Of a DNA stretch of 64,000 bases, positions 47,267 to 56,503 are shown piece after piece. This DNA comes from Azospirillum lipoferum (GTDB lineage: Bacteria; Pseudomonadota; Alphaproteobacteria; Azospirillales; Azospirillaceae), in assembly GCF_024170005.1 (NCBI RefSeq), contig NZ_JALJXJ010000006.1, positions 62,001 to 126,000 of the forward strand, in the 5' to 3' direction. The translations under genes and the position numbers were made by a program. The notes beneath the pieces were generated by a model. It saw only the letters and a list, made by a program, of their open reading frames with translations. It made no database searches and had not been told where the DNA came from. The number at the start of each line of letters is the position of its first letter. Position 1 is the stretch's first letter.

Positions 47267-48595
47267 TCAGAACCGCAGCCCGCCCCCAACGTCCATCTCG
47301 CCCCCCAGCAGCCCCATCGTCGCCAGCGCCATCACCTGCGCCGCCTTTACCATGTCGTCGATGCCGACCCACTCGTCGGGCTGGTGGGCGAGGTCGAGGA
47401 TGCCGGGGCCGTAGGCGATGCAGTCCTTCAACTGGCCGACCCGCACCACATGCTTCTGGTCATAGGTGCCGGGGGAGACCACATGCTGCGCCGGGCGGCC
47501 CAGCACCGTCTCGATGGCGGCGGCGACCGCCCGCACCACGGGGGCGTCGGCGTCGGTCATCGTCGGCAGGAAGGCCAGCACCTCGCGCAGCTCGTAGTCG
47601 AAGCCGGGGCGGCTGCGGCGCAGATCCTCCAGGATGGCGACGATCTCGCCGCGCACCGCCTCGGGGTCCTCCTCGATCAGATAGCGGCGGTCGATCACCA
47701 TGCGGCAGCGGTCGGGCACCATCGGGCTGGGCAGCCCGTCATGGTCCTCGCGCTGGCCGCCATGGATGGCGTTGATGTTGATGGTGGACTGGCGGGCACC
47801 CTCCGGCACCACCGGCATCTCGGTGCGCTTGGCGGCGAGGCGGGGGATCAGTTCCGTCTCGATCCGGTGCAGCACCGCGCCCATGTGGCGCACCGCGCAG
47901 TTGCCGAGGAAGGGCATCGAGCCGTGGGCGACGCGGCCCCTGGTCTCGATCTCCGCCCACCAGACGCCGCGGTGGCCGATGCAGACGCGGTCGACGTTCA
48001 GCGGCTCCGGAATGATGACGTGGTCGACCCTGGGCCGCGAGAAATAGCCGAGCTTCGCCAGATGCCCGACGCCGCCATAGCCGCCGGACTCCTCGTCCAC
48101 CGTGCCGGAGATCTCCAGGGCGCCGGCCGTCAGCAGCCCTTCCTCCAGCAGCGATTCCACCGCGATGATCGAGGCGGCGATGCCGCCCTTCATGTCGCAG
48201 GCGCCGCGGCCATAGACCCGGCCGTCCTTCACCACCCCGCCGAAGGGATCGACGGTCCAGCCCTGGCCGGCCGGCACCACGTCGATATGGCCGTTGAAAT
48301 GGACGCAGGGTCCCGGCCGCGGCGCCTCGATGCGGGCGACGATGTTGGTGCGCGGATAGCGGTCGCTGTCGCCGGCCGCCCCCTCCGCCCGCACATACTC
48401 CACGGCGAATCCGCGCGCCGCCAGCCGCCGGCCGATCAGCTCGGCGCAGTCGGTGTAGACGTCGCCGGGCGGGTTGACGGTGGGGATGCGGATCAGATCC
48501 TGCGTCAGCGCGACCAGATCGTCGCGCCGCTGGTCGATCCGGCCGAAAAGCCGGCGGAACAGTTGGGTGGTTGCGGCGTCGGTGTCGGAACGCAT
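47267..48595 (-). CDS. M20 family deacylase (ArgE/DapE type)
   Basis: A 442-residue zinc hydrolase with all canonical motifs: NGHIDVVP, GRGACDMKGG with the bridging Asp, and TVDEESGGYGG. The length and the insert around REDHDGLPSPMVPDR suit the acetylornithine deacetylase/succinyl-diaminopimelate desuccinylase-like group of broader specificity. It diverges from the hydratase gene at 48757. The start at ATG 48595 was chosen over a longer upstream frame. Confidence 0.87.
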   Translation of the reverse strand: MRSDTDAATTQLFRRLFGRIDQRRDDLVALTQDLIRIPTVNPPGDVYTDCAELIGRRLAARGFAVEYVRAEGAAGDSDRYPRTNIVARIEAPRPGPCVHFNGHIDVVPAGQGWTVDPFGGVVKDGRVYGRGACDMKGGIAASIIAVESLLEEGLLTAGALEISGTVDEESGGYGGVGHLAKLGYFSRPRVDHVIIPEPLNVDRVCIGHRGVWWAEIETRGRVAHGSMPFLGNCAVRHMGAVLHRIETELIPRLAAKRTEMPVVPEGARQSTININAIHGGQREDHDGLPSPMVPDRCRMVIDRRYLIEEDPEAVRGEIVAILEDLRRSRPGFDYELREVLAFLPTMTDADAPVVRAVAAAIETVLGRPAQHVVSPGTYDQKHVVRVGQLKDCIAYGPGILDLAHQPDEWVGIDDMVKAAQVMALATMGLLGGEMDVGGGLRF

Positions 48596-48756
48596 GGCCT
48601 CTCCCGCGGCAAGGATCCCGCCAGTGTCGCCGCAAGCGGATGCTCCGTCCACCCCGCCTTTCGGGAAGCGGGCCTGTTGGCAGTCTGGTGCAACGCACTT
48701 TCCCGGACCGGCCGGCGCCGCTACAGTCGCGGCGCCCTTCAGCGGAGAAGTTTCCC

Positions 48757-49596
48757 ATGACCGTCACGCATCCCATCGGGCTGAGCGCCCCGACCCTGGC
48801 CGACCCGGTGATCGCCGAGGTTGCGGCCCGCTTCGTCGCCGCCCGCCGCAGCGCGACCGGCCTTGCCGATTTCCCCGGCCCGCTGCCGGCCGACCTCGCC
48901 ACCGCCTACGCCATCCAGGCGACGGCGACCGCCGCCTGGCCCGACGAGGTCGCCGGCTGGAAGGTGGCGCGGGTGCCGCCGGCGCTGGAGGAGGCGCTGG
49001 GCGCCATGCGCTACATCGGCCCGATCTTCGCCGGCACGGTGAAGACCGCCGACGGCGGTCCCCTGAGCTTCCCGGTCATTCCCGGCGGCTTCGGCGCGGT
49101 GGAGGCGGAGTTCGCGGTGCGCATCGCCGCCGACGCCCCCGCCGACAAGCTGGACTACAGCCCGGCGGAGGCCGCCGCCTTCATCGCCGCCGTCCATGCC
49201 GTCATCGAGGTGGCGGGCGGACCGCTGGCCCCGGTCAACACGCTCGGTCCGACCGCCTCGACCTCCGTCTTCGGCAACAACAACGGCCTGATCGTCGGCG
49301 AGGAGATCGTCGGCGGCGTCGAGGCGGCCGACGCGCTCAGGGCCGAGGTGCTGATCGACGGGCAGAGCGTCGGCGTCGGCAGCAGCGCCAAGCTGCCGGG
49401 CGGCATCGCCGCCGCGGTCGCGGTGGCGCTGGGCATGGCGGCGCGGCTGGGCCGGCCGCTGAAGGCCGGGCAATGGGTGTCGACCGGCGCCCTGACCGGC
49501 GTGCACGCCATCGCCATCGGCCAGCAGGCGCGGATCGCCTTCACCGGCCTGGAACCGATGTCCGGCACCGCCGTTGCGGCCGGGCCGGTCACCTGA
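48757..49596 (+). CDS. 2-keto-4-pentenoate hydratase/fumarylacetoacetase-family protein
   Basis: A 279-residue member of the MhpD-like group: AYAIQATATAAW and GWKVARV near the N-terminus, PGGFGAVEAEFAVRI (metal-binding Glu pair), VHAVIEVAGG, and C-terminal STGALTGVHAIAIGQ. These enzymes hydrate 2-hydroxypentadienoates or decarboxylate related acids in aromatic degradation. No other degradation genes are nearby. A transporter of the EamA family begins three bases later, so they are likely co-transcribed. Confidence 0.87.
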   Translation: MTVTHPIGLSAPTLADPVIAEVAARFVAARRSATGLADFPGPLPADLATAYAIQATATAAWPDEVAGWKVARVPPALEEALGAMRYIGPIFAGTVKTADGGPLSFPVIPGGFGAVEAEFAVRIAADAPADKLDYSPAEAAAFIAAVHAVIEVAGGPLAPVNTLGPTASTSVFGNNNGLIVGEEIVGGVEAADALRAEVLIDGQSVGVGSSAKLPGGIAAAVAVALGMAARLGRPLKAGQWVSTGALTGVHAIAIGQQARIAFTGLEPMSGTAVAAGPVT

Positions 49597-49598
49597 CC

Positions 49599-50579
49599 AT
49601 GGCTGGTGCAACCCGGGGTGCCGCTTTGTCCCAGTCCCGCCTGTCTTCCGAAGCACCCGAGGTTACGGCACCGCGCCTGCTGCCGCCGGTCCAGATGCTG
49701 GCGGGGCTCGGCCTTGCGGTGGCTGGGGTGGTCGCCTTCTCGTTCCGGCCGGTCATCATCAAGCTGGCCTACCGCTACAATGTCGATCCCGTCACCCTGA
49801 TCATGCTGCGCATGGTCTTCGCACTGCCCTTCTTCCTGGGCATGGCGCTTTGGGCAGGGGCCAAAAAGGGAGAGCGTGCGCCGATCGCCGGGCGCGACCT
49901 CGCCCTGACCGTGGCGCTGGGCGTCACCGGCTATTATGCCGCGAGCTTCTGCGATTTCCTGGGCTTGCGCTATGTCTCGGCCGGGATGGGGCGGCTGCTG
50001 CTGTTCCTCTACCCGACCATCGTCGTGGTGTTGTCCGCGTTGTTCCTCGGCAAGCGGATCGGCCTGCGCGAGGTGGTGGCGCTGGTCGTCTCCTACGCCG
50101 GTGTCGCCCTGGTGGTGTGGTCGGAGATCGGGACCGGCCATCCCGACTTCATGACCGGGGCGGCGCTGGTCTTCATGGGCGCCTTCCTCTATTCGATCTA
50201 TCTGGTCGGCAGCAGCCGGGTGGTGCAGCGGATCGGCTCCATGCGCTTCACCGCCTATGCGATGACGGCGGCCTGCCTGTGCTGCATCCTGCAATTCCTG
50301 CTGCTGCGCCCGCTGTCGGCGCTGGATTTGCCGCTGCCGGTCTATGGGCTGTCGGCGGTGATGGCGGTGGTCTGCACCGTGCTGCCGGTGCTGATGACGG
50401 CGGAGGCCTTGCGCCGGGTCGGCCCCAATCTGGTGGCGCTGTGCGGCGCCATCGGCCCGGTCGCCGCCGCCGTCTTCGGCTATCTGGTGCTGGCGGAGCC
50501 GATGGGCTGGCTGCAACTGGCCGGCGCCGCCCTGACGGTCGCCGGCGTCATGATCATCAGCCTTTGGAAGACCGCCTGA
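49599..50579 (+). CDS. EamA-family (DMT) transporter
   Basis: A 326-residue membrane protein with ten predicted helices as two EamA repeats of about five each. The first repeat includes FRPVIIKLAYRYNVDPVTL and GLRYVSAGMGRLLLFLYPT, the second EALRRVGPNLVALCGAIGP. It probably exports metabolites such as amino acids or organic acids. The start follows the hydratase stop by two bases. The stop codon lies inside a four-copy 13-bp tandem repeat. Confidence 0.9.
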   Translation: MAGATRGAALSQSRLSSEAPEVTAPRLLPPVQMLAGLGLAVAGVVAFSFRPVIIKLAYRYNVDPVTLIMLRMVFALPFFLGMALWAGAKKGERAPIAGRDLALTVALGVTGYYAASFCDFLGLRYVSAGMGRLLLFLYPTIVVVLSALFLGKRIGLREVVALVVSYAGVALVVWSEIGTGHPDFMTGAALVFMGAFLYSIYLVGSSRVVQRIGSMRFTAYAMTAACLCCILQFLLLRPLSALDLPLPVYGLSAVMAVVCTVLPVLMTAEALRRVGPNLVALCGAIGPVAAAVFGYLVLAEPMGWLQLAGAALTVAGVMIISLWKTA

Positions 50580-50626
50580 GTTTTCCCCCTGAGTTTTCCC
50601 CCTGAGTTTTTCCCCTGAGTTTTTCT
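50575..50626. repeat. Four-copy 13-bp tandem repeat
   Basis: Units cctgagttttccc begin at 50575, 50588, 50601 and 50614. The last two have an extra T in place of C. The first copy supplies the stop codon of the EamA gene. The T-runs could aid transcript termination. Length variation between strains is expected. Confidence 0.85.
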
Positions 50627-50687
50627 GCGGAATAACCGGCCGCCCGCCGTCGTCTCATCTTCCAACACAACGAAAAGGATATCCGAG

Positions 50688-51137
50688 ATGACGAACTACG
50701 CGAGCACACCGGCAAGCTACGGTGCCGCCACCGCCGGTCAGGATGCGCTGCTGCTGGCGGCCCGAATCCTGCTGGGCGCCATCTTCGTGCAGAGCGGCTT
50801 CGGCAAGCTGATGGCGCTCGGCGGCTTCATCGCCGGGATGGAGAGCCAGGGCGTGCCGATGGCCACGATCGTCGCCCCCATCGGCGCGCTGGTCGAGGCG
50901 TTCGGCGGGCTTGCCATCGTGCTGGGCGCCTGGACCCGGCTGGCGGCGCTGCTGGTCGCCGCCTTCACCGTCGCCGCGACCGTGATCGCCCACCGCTATT
51001 GGGATGCCGCGCCCGACGCCATGAAGATGCAGCAGATCCAGTTCATGAAGAATCTCGCCATCATCGGCGGCTTCCTCTCGCTGGTCGCATCGGGCGGCGG
51101 GCGCTTCAGCGTCGACGGCTGGCTGTCCCGCCGCTGA
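50688..51137 (+). CDS. DoxX family membrane protein
   Basis: A 149-residue protein with four membrane helices: LLLAARILLGAIFVQSGFGKL, then VEAFGGLAIVLGAWTRL and the remaining two. This is the DoxX/YphA layout. It is linked in some bacteria to redox or thiol homeostasis, but with no specific evidence here. Shine-Dalgarno aaaggat precedes ATG. It converges with apt. Confidence 0.88.
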   Translation: MTNYASTPASYGAATAGQDALLLAARILLGAIFVQSGFGKLMALGGFIAGMESQGVPMATIVAPIGALVEAFGGLAIVLGAWTRLAALLVAAFTVAATVIAHRYWDAAPDAMKMQQIQFMKNLAIIGGFLSLVASGGGRFSVDGWLSRR

Positions 51138-51143
51138 AGCGGG

Positions 51144-51659
51144 CTACGAATCGTATGCCATCAGCGAGAGGCTGGGCACGTCGATCCGGTTACGGCCATT
51201 CAGGAAGGTCAACTCCACCAGGAAGGCGGCGGCGCGGACGTCGGCGCCGACCTGGCGCAGCAGGTTGATGGCGGCGGCCATGGTGCCGCCGGTGGCGAGC
51301 AGGTCGTCCAGCACCACCACGCGCTGGCCGGGCTTCACCGCGTCGGCCTGCACCTCGATGGTGTCGGTGCCGTATTCCAGGTCGTAGGAATGGGCGATCT
51401 TGTCGCCCGGCAGCTTGCCGTGCTTGCGCACCATGATGAAGCCGATGCCCAGCGCCAGCGCCAGCGGTGCGGCGACGAGGAAACCGCGCGACTCGATCCC
51501 GACCAGCAGGTCCGGCTTGTGCGGGCGCACCGCCTCGGCCAGTTCGTCGATGGCGGCCTTCCAGGCGGCACCGTTCGCCAGCAGCGGCGAGACGTCGTAG
51601 AACAGGATGCCGGGCTTCGGGAAATCGGCGATGCCGCGGATATGGTCTTTCAGGTTCAT
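51144..51659 (-). CDS. apt: Adenine phosphoribosyltransferase
   Basis: A 171-residue purine salvage enzyme: [21 protein letters not shown] at the N-terminus, [14 protein letters not shown], and the PRPP loop [14 protein letters not shown]. It converts adenine and PRPP to AMP. ATG 51659 gives the standard APT length. Confidence 0.95.
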   Translation of the reverse strand: MNLKDHIRGIADFPKPGILFYDVSPLLANGAAWKAAIDELAEAVRPHKPDLLVGIESRGFLVAAPLALALGIGFIMVRKHGKLPGDKIAHSYDLEYGTDTIEVQADAVKPGQRVVVLDDLLATGGTMAAAINLLRQVGADVRAAAFLVELTFLNGRNRIDVPSLSLMAYDS

Positions 51660-51778
51660 CGGAGTTCTTGTCCGTAAGGAAACATATGCCGGCATGACCG
51701 GCCCAGTCCACCACGCGGCACTCTAGCGGCTGACCACCCCGGCGCAAAGACGGGAGTGGGTATCGGGACGATACGGCT

Positions 51779-53041
51779 ATGAGCCAGATGGGGTTGACCA
51801 TCCGGCGATGCTCCGCCACGTTCCAGGCGCACCGGCCAGACGTACCGGTGGATGTGGGGATGCGTGCGGCGGAGCCTGTGGCAGCGACTTTAGCGAAGGA
51901 CGAGGCAGCGGACAGGGCCCGGATCGATGCCGGTCCGGCGGATGGCGCGTGGCGGATCGCCGCCGCCGGGCGCTGGACGCTGCATGCCGTCTCCACCGCG
52001 TCGGATGCGATCGACCGCGCACCGCAGCCGGCCGCCGGTGCCGCTGTTCGGCTTGACCTTGCACGGCTGGAGGCGCTCGACACCGTCGGCGCCTATCTGC
52101 TGAACCGGCTGGCCGAGCGGCTAGGGGCGGACGGGCATGCCGTGGCGGTGGTCGGGTTGCGGCCGGAGCATGCCGCCCTGTACGACGCCGTGCGCGAGGC
52201 CGGCAAGGCGCCGCCCCATCCGATCGAACGCGAGCATCACCCGATTCTCGACATGGTCGTCCGCACCGGCGAGACGACGGTGCATGCGGCAAAGGAGGTC
52301 CTCGACCTCGTCGGATTCCTCGGCCTCGTCACCGTCACCTTCGCCCGGCTGATCCTGCGCCCGTCGCGCCTGCGCCTGACCTCCGTCCTGTTCCACATCG
52401 AGCAGACCGGGCTGAACGCCCTGCCGATCCTGGGGCTGCTGTCCTTCCTGATCGGCGTGGTTCTGGCCTTCCAGGGGGCGGACCAGCTGAAGCGCTTCGG
52501 GGCGGAGCTGTATGTCGTAAACCTGCTGGGCATCTCCGTCCTGCGCGAGATCGGCATCCTGATGACGGCGATCATCGTCGCCGGCCGCTCCGGTTCGGCC
52601 TTCACCGCGCAGATCGGCACCATGAAGGTGAACCAGGAGGTCGACGCCATCGGCACCATGGGGCTCGACCCGGTGGAGCTGCTGGTGGTGCCGCGGGCGC
52701 TGGCACTGATGATCACGCTGCCGCTGCTGGCCTTCTACGCCGATGTGATGGGGCTGTTCGGCGGGGCGGTGATGGCCTACGCCACGCTGGACATCACCTT
52801 CGGGCAATTCATCCGCCAGCTTCACAGCGCCGTCGGCATCAACACCGTGATCGCCGGCCTGATCAAGGCGCCGGTCTTCGCCCTGGTGATCGCCATGGTC
52901 GGCTGCTACGAGGGGCTGAAGGTCTCCGGCAGCGCCGAGAGCGTGGGCATCATGACCACCAAGGCGGTGGTGGAGGGCATCTTCCTGGTGATCGTCATCG
53001 ATGCGGTGTTCTCCGTCCTCTTCTCCATGCTGGGGGTGTGA
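51779..53041 (+). CDS. MCE-system permease with N-terminal STAS domain
   Basis: A 420-residue MlaE-family permease. Residues about 50-140 form a STAS-like domain (VRLDLARLEALDTVGAYLLNRL), the equivalent of MlaB fused in front. Residues about 165-420 are the permease, with the loop REIGILMTAIIVAGRSGSAFTAQIGTM. It opens a four-gene operon: permease, ATPase, MCE protein and auxiliary lipoprotein. A start further downstream is possible because the first 45 residues look unstructured. Confidence 0.9.
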   Translation: MSQMGLTIRRCSATFQAHRPDVPVDVGMRAAEPVAATLAKDEAADRARIDAGPADGAWRIAAAGRWTLHAVSTASDAIDRAPQPAAGAAVRLDLARLEALDTVGAYLLNRLAERLGADGHAVAVVGLRPEHAALYDAVREAGKAPPHPIEREHHPILDMVVRTGETTVHAAKEVLDLVGFLGLVTVTFARLILRPSRLRLTSVLFHIEQTGLNALPILGLLSFLIGVVLAFQGADQLKRFGAELYVVNLLGISVLREIGILMTAIIVAGRSGSAFTAQIGTMKVNQEVDAIGTMGLDPVELLVVPRALALMITLPLLAFYADVMGLFGGAVMAYATLDITFGQFIRQLHSAVGINTVIAGLIKAPVFALVIAMVGCYEGLKVSGSAESVGIMTTKAVVEGIFLVIVIDAVFSVLFSMLGV

Positions 53042-53862
53042 TGGCCGGCGCTCCCGTCATCCGCGTGCGCGGGCTGGTCACCCGCTTCGGCCCGCAGACC
53101 GTCCATGACGGCCTCGACCTCGACGTCGAGCGGGGGGAGGTGCTGGGCGTCGTCGGCGGATCCGGCACCGGCAAGTCGGTGCTGCTGAAGGAGATCCTCG
53201 GCCTGATCGACCCCGCCGCCGGCCGGATCGAGCTGCTGGGCCACGACACCGCCGAACTCGACCGGGCGGAGCGCACGGCGCTCCAGGCCCGTACCGGTGT
53301 GCTGTTCCAGAACGGCGCCCTGTTCAGCTCGATGACGGTGGCGGAGAATGTGATGCTGCCGCTGAAGGAGCACACCGACCTGCCTCCGCCGCTGATCGCC
53401 GAGGTGGCGCGGGTGAAGATCGCCATGGCCGGGCTGCCGCCCGATGCCGGCACCAAGCACCCGGCCCAGCTGTCCGGCGGCATGATCAAGCGCGCCGGTC
53501 TGGCCCGCGCGCTTGCGCTCGACCCCGACATCCTGTTCCTGGACGAACCGACCGCCGGCCTCGACCCCATCGGCGCCGCCGCCTTCGACACGCTGATCCA
53601 GGGGTTGCAGCGCAGCCTGGGGCTGACCGTCTTCATGGTCACCCATGACCTGGACAGCCTGACCTCCATCTGCGACCGCATCGCCGTGCTGGTCGACAAG
53701 AAAATCCGGGTGGGCACCCTGGCCCAGCATCTGGCCGACCCGCACCCCTGGATCCACGACTATTTCCACGGACCGCGCGGTCGTGCGGCCCTCGACGCCA
53801 GAGAGCGCAATCAAGCTCTGACGCTTGAAAACGAAGACGCTCCGCGTCTTGCGAAAGGGTAG
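53041..53862 (+). CDS. MCE-system ABC ATPase
   Basis: A 273-residue ATPase: Walker A GGSGTGKSVLLKEI, signature LSGGMIKRAGLARA, Walker B ILFLDEPTAGLDP, H-loop MVTHDLDSL. ATG 53041 shares a base with the upstream stop. The C-terminal 35 residues extend beyond the core fold, and their coding DNA contains a small hairpin (aagacg/cgtctt at 53834-53850). Confidence 0.92.
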   Translation: MAGAPVIRVRGLVTRFGPQTVHDGLDLDVERGEVLGVVGGSGTGKSVLLKEILGLIDPAAGRIELLGHDTAELDRAERTALQARTGVLFQNGALFSSMTVAENVMLPLKEHTDLPPPLIAEVARVKIAMAGLPPDAGTKHPAQLSGGMIKRAGLARALALDPDILFLDEPTAGLDPIGAAAFDTLIQGLQRSLGLTVFMVTHDLDSLTSICDRIAVLVDKKIRVGTLAQHLADPHPWIHDYFHGPRGRAALDARERNQALTLENEDAPRLAKG

Positions 53863-53871
53863 GGGCAGTTC

Positions 53872-54831
53872 ATGGAAACCCGCGCCAGCTATATCCTGGT
53901 AGGCAGCTTCGTGCTGGCTCTGGTCGCCGGCCTGCTGGTCTTCACCGCCTGGATCGCCAAGGTCCAGCTGGACGAAACGCGCGAGACCTACCGCATCTAT
54001 TTCAGCGGCTCCGTCACCGGTCTGCAGCAGGGAAGCCCGGTGCGCTACCGCGGCGTGCCGGTGGGAACCGTGTCGGACATCCGGCTCGACCCCGACAACG
54101 TGACGCGGGTGCGGGTGACGATCACGGTGCAGAACGGCACGCCGATCATGTCCGATTCCATCGCCTCGCTGGAATTGCAGGGCATCACCGGCGGCGCCTA
54201 TGTCCAGATTTCCGGCGGGACGGTGGGGGGCAAGCATCTGACCGCCACCGATGCCGATGGGGTGCCGACCATCCCGTCGCGGCCCAGTTCGCTGACCGCT
54301 GTGGTGGACAGCGCGCCGCAACTGGTCAACCGAGCGCTGGAGGTCATCACCAAGCTGGGCGAGATGCTGAACGGCGACAACCAGAAGGCCATCGGCGACA
54401 TCCTGGCCAACGCCCGCACCATCAGTGCCGAGCTTGCCCGCGCCAGCGCCGGCCTCGAGGACACCATGGCCCAGGCGCGCCGGACCTTGCACGGCTTCGA
54501 GACGGTCGGGCCGCAGCTGGACCGCACGCTGGCCCAGGCACACGACACGCTGGCGACGGTGGACGGCACCGCCAGGCAGCTGGGCGGCGAGACGCGCGAA
54601 CTGATGCGGTCTCTGAAGCGCACGTCGGATACGCTGAACACGCTGGTCGCCGAAAACCGCGAGCCGGTGCGCGACTTTACCGCCACGGGGCTGTATGAAT
54701 TGACGCTGCTGATCACCCAGCTGCGCGATCTGTCCGGTCAGTTGTCGCGGGTGGTCACGCGGATCGAGAACGACCCGTCGAATTTCCTCTTCGGCGGGAC
54801 GCGGCAGGGTGTGGAGGTGCGTGGGAAATGA
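53872..54831 (+). CDS. MCE-domain (MlaD-like) substrate-binding protein
   Basis: A 319-residue protein anchored by one N-terminal membrane helix (about 8-28), followed by one MCE domain (about 40-120: YRIYFSGSVTGLQQGSPVRYRGVPVG). A long helical C-terminal region ends in SRVVTRIENDPSNFLFG. MCE proteins form hexameric rings or tubes that carry lipids across the periplasm. Its stop overlaps the next ATG. Confidence 0.92.
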   Translation: METRASYILVGSFVLALVAGLLVFTAWIAKVQLDETRETYRIYFSGSVTGLQQGSPVRYRGVPVGTVSDIRLDPDNVTRVRVTITVQNGTPIMSDSIASLELQGITGGAYVQISGGTVGGKHLTATDADGVPTIPSRPSSLTAVVDSAPQLVNRALEVITKLGEMLNGDNQKAIGDILANARTISAELARASAGLEDTMAQARRTLHGFETVGPQLDRTLAQAHDTLATVDGTARQLGGETRELMRSLKRTSDTLNTLVAENREPVRDFTATGLYELTLLITQLRDLSGQLSRVVTRIENDPSNFLFGGTRQGVEVRGK

Positions 54832-55454
54832 GGCGGGCGATGATAGGCCGGATTCTGGGGGTTGGCCTGCTGCTGGGGCTTGCTGCCTGTTCGACGTTGA
54901 ACCCGACGGCGCCGCATCTCTACACCCTGACCCCGCGGGCGAGCGTCGCCCCCGGTCCGAAGGCTGACTGGCAATTGCTGGTGGAGACGCCGGCGGCAGC
55001 GGCGGGGATCGACACGCCGCGCATCGCGCTGGCCCGCACGCCGACCTCGCTCGACTATTTCGCCGACGTGTCCTGGGCCGACCGGGCGCCGAACATGGTG
55101 CAGGGGCTGATCGTCCAGACCTTCGAGGACAGCGGTCGCATCGTCTCGGTCGGCCGCGATACGGTGGGATTGCGCTCCGACTATGTGCTGAAGTCGGAAC
55201 TGCGCGACTTCCAGGCCGAATACGCCACGCCGGGTGCCGCCATGCCCGACCGGGTGCATGTGCGCCTGTCGGCCAAGCTGGTCGCCATGCCGCGCCGGAC
55301 CATCGAGGCCGGCGAGACCTTCGAGGCGTCGGCGCCGGTGCGCGGCCGCTCCTTCACCGACGTGGTCGCCGCCTTTGACGAGGCGCTGGGCCGGGTCACC
55401 GGCGAACTGGTCAGCTGGTCGCTGTCGCAGCGCTTCCGCCCTTCCGGCAGTTGA
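54828..55454 (+). CDS. PqiC-like auxiliary lipoprotein of the MCE transporter
   Basis: A 208-residue lipoprotein of the ABC-transport auxiliary (PqiC) family. The lipobox is LAAC (Cys21) and the mature protein starts STLNPTAPHLYTLTPR. The family signature PRIALARTPTSLDYFADVSWADRAPNMVQ is present in part. It is presumably attached to the inner face of the outer membrane, receiving the MCE tube. It is last of the operon, and its ATG overlaps the MCE stop. Confidence 0.9.
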   Translation: MRRAMIGRILGVGLLLGLAACSTLNPTAPHLYTLTPRASVAPGPKADWQLLVETPAAAAGIDTPRIALARTPTSLDYFADVSWADRAPNMVQGLIVQTFEDSGRIVSVGRDTVGLRSDYVLKSELRDFQAEYATPGAAMPDRVHVRLSAKLVAMPRRTIEAGETFEASAPVRGRSFTDVVAAFDEALGRVTGELVSWSLSQRFRPSGS

Positions 55455-55578
55455 ACGGCCGGCTGAAGGCCCAAGCGCAGGCGGGACTGCAACCGCAGGT
55501 GCGAAAGCTGAAAAGACCTTGCCACGCCCGTATAGCCGCGTACGTAATAGGGATGTTCGCGTAGCGCAGGATCGGGCG

Positions 55579-56343
55579 ATGACGGATTTGTCGGACGTGT
55601 CCCGGGAAGAGTTGGAGGCGATGGCCGAGGCGGGACGGGAAGTGCGCCTGTGCCAGCGCGTCCTGGCCAAGACCGGCGACACGGTGGTCGGCGAGCTTCT
55701 GCGCGGCCACGGTACGCTTTACGAGTGGAAGCACTATCCGCCGGGCGACGTCTACGACGCCGAATTCCATGCCCAGTATTACTATCACTGCCACCCCGAA
55801 GGCGAACGGCCGCAGGGGGAGCATGGGCATTTCCATACTTTCCTCCGCCCGCACGGCATGCCGCCGGGCCTGCGTCCGGCCCCGCTGGCCGATTTCGTGA
55901 CGCCGGACAACGACAACGACGCGCTGTCCCACCTGATCGGCATCGCCATGGACGTGGCGGGCCAGCCGGTGCGGCTGTTCACCACCAACCGCTGGGTGAC
56001 GGGGGAGACCTGGTACAAGGCCGACGATGTGATCGCCATGCTCGACGCTTTCGAGGTCGACCATGCCCGGCCGTCCTGGCCGGCCAACCGCTGGATCACC
56101 GCGATGATGCGGCTGTTCCGACCGACCATCGTCGCCCTGCTGCACGAACGCGACGCCGCCATCCAGCGCTGGGCCGACGGCCATCCCGAGGCCTATGTCT
56201 ACGAGGATCGCGGGCTGGAGGTCGCGTCGCAGCGCCACATCTCGGTCGAGCAGCAGATCGCCGAAGTGGCGCTGCAACTGCGCGGAACACGCCGCCGCCG
56301 CTCCATCCTGCCGGAGCCGCCGAGCTTCGTCGAAATGCCGTGA
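55579..56343 (+). CDS. Hypothetical protein with His-rich motif
   Basis: A 254-residue soluble protein. A notable stretch at about 64-88 has clustered histidines (AQYYYHCHPEGE, then GEHGHFHTFLRP), consistent with metal binding. Further conserved-looking parts are LIGIAMDVAGQPVRLFTTNRWV and ETWYKADDV. I believe it belongs to a DUF family of proteobacteria without known role. ATG 55579 has agga upstream. It is a single gene after a 124-base gap. Confidence 0.7.
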   Translation: MTDLSDVSREELEAMAEAGREVRLCQRVLAKTGDTVVGELLRGHGTLYEWKHYPPGDVYDAEFHAQYYYHCHPEGERPQGEHGHFHTFLRPHGMPPGLRPAPLADFVTPDNDNDALSHLIGIAMDVAGQPVRLFTTNRWVTGETWYKADDVIAMLDAFEVDHARPSWPANRWITAMMRLFRPTIVALLHERDAAIQRWADGHPEAYVYEDRGLEVASQRHISVEQQIAEVALQLRGTRRRRSILPEPPSFVEMP

Positions 56344-56503
56344 GTTGCTCCTCCTGTGGGCTTATGACCGCGGGGCGTTAAGGAAGGTTCAATCGTTTCG
56401 GAAGATCCTTGATCTCGTGGACAAGTCTCCGCCCACATCCGCGCGGGTTTTGCGTTCCGCGATCCCTATGGAGACGGACCAGGGCAGGAAGGGTCCGGGA
56501 CCC

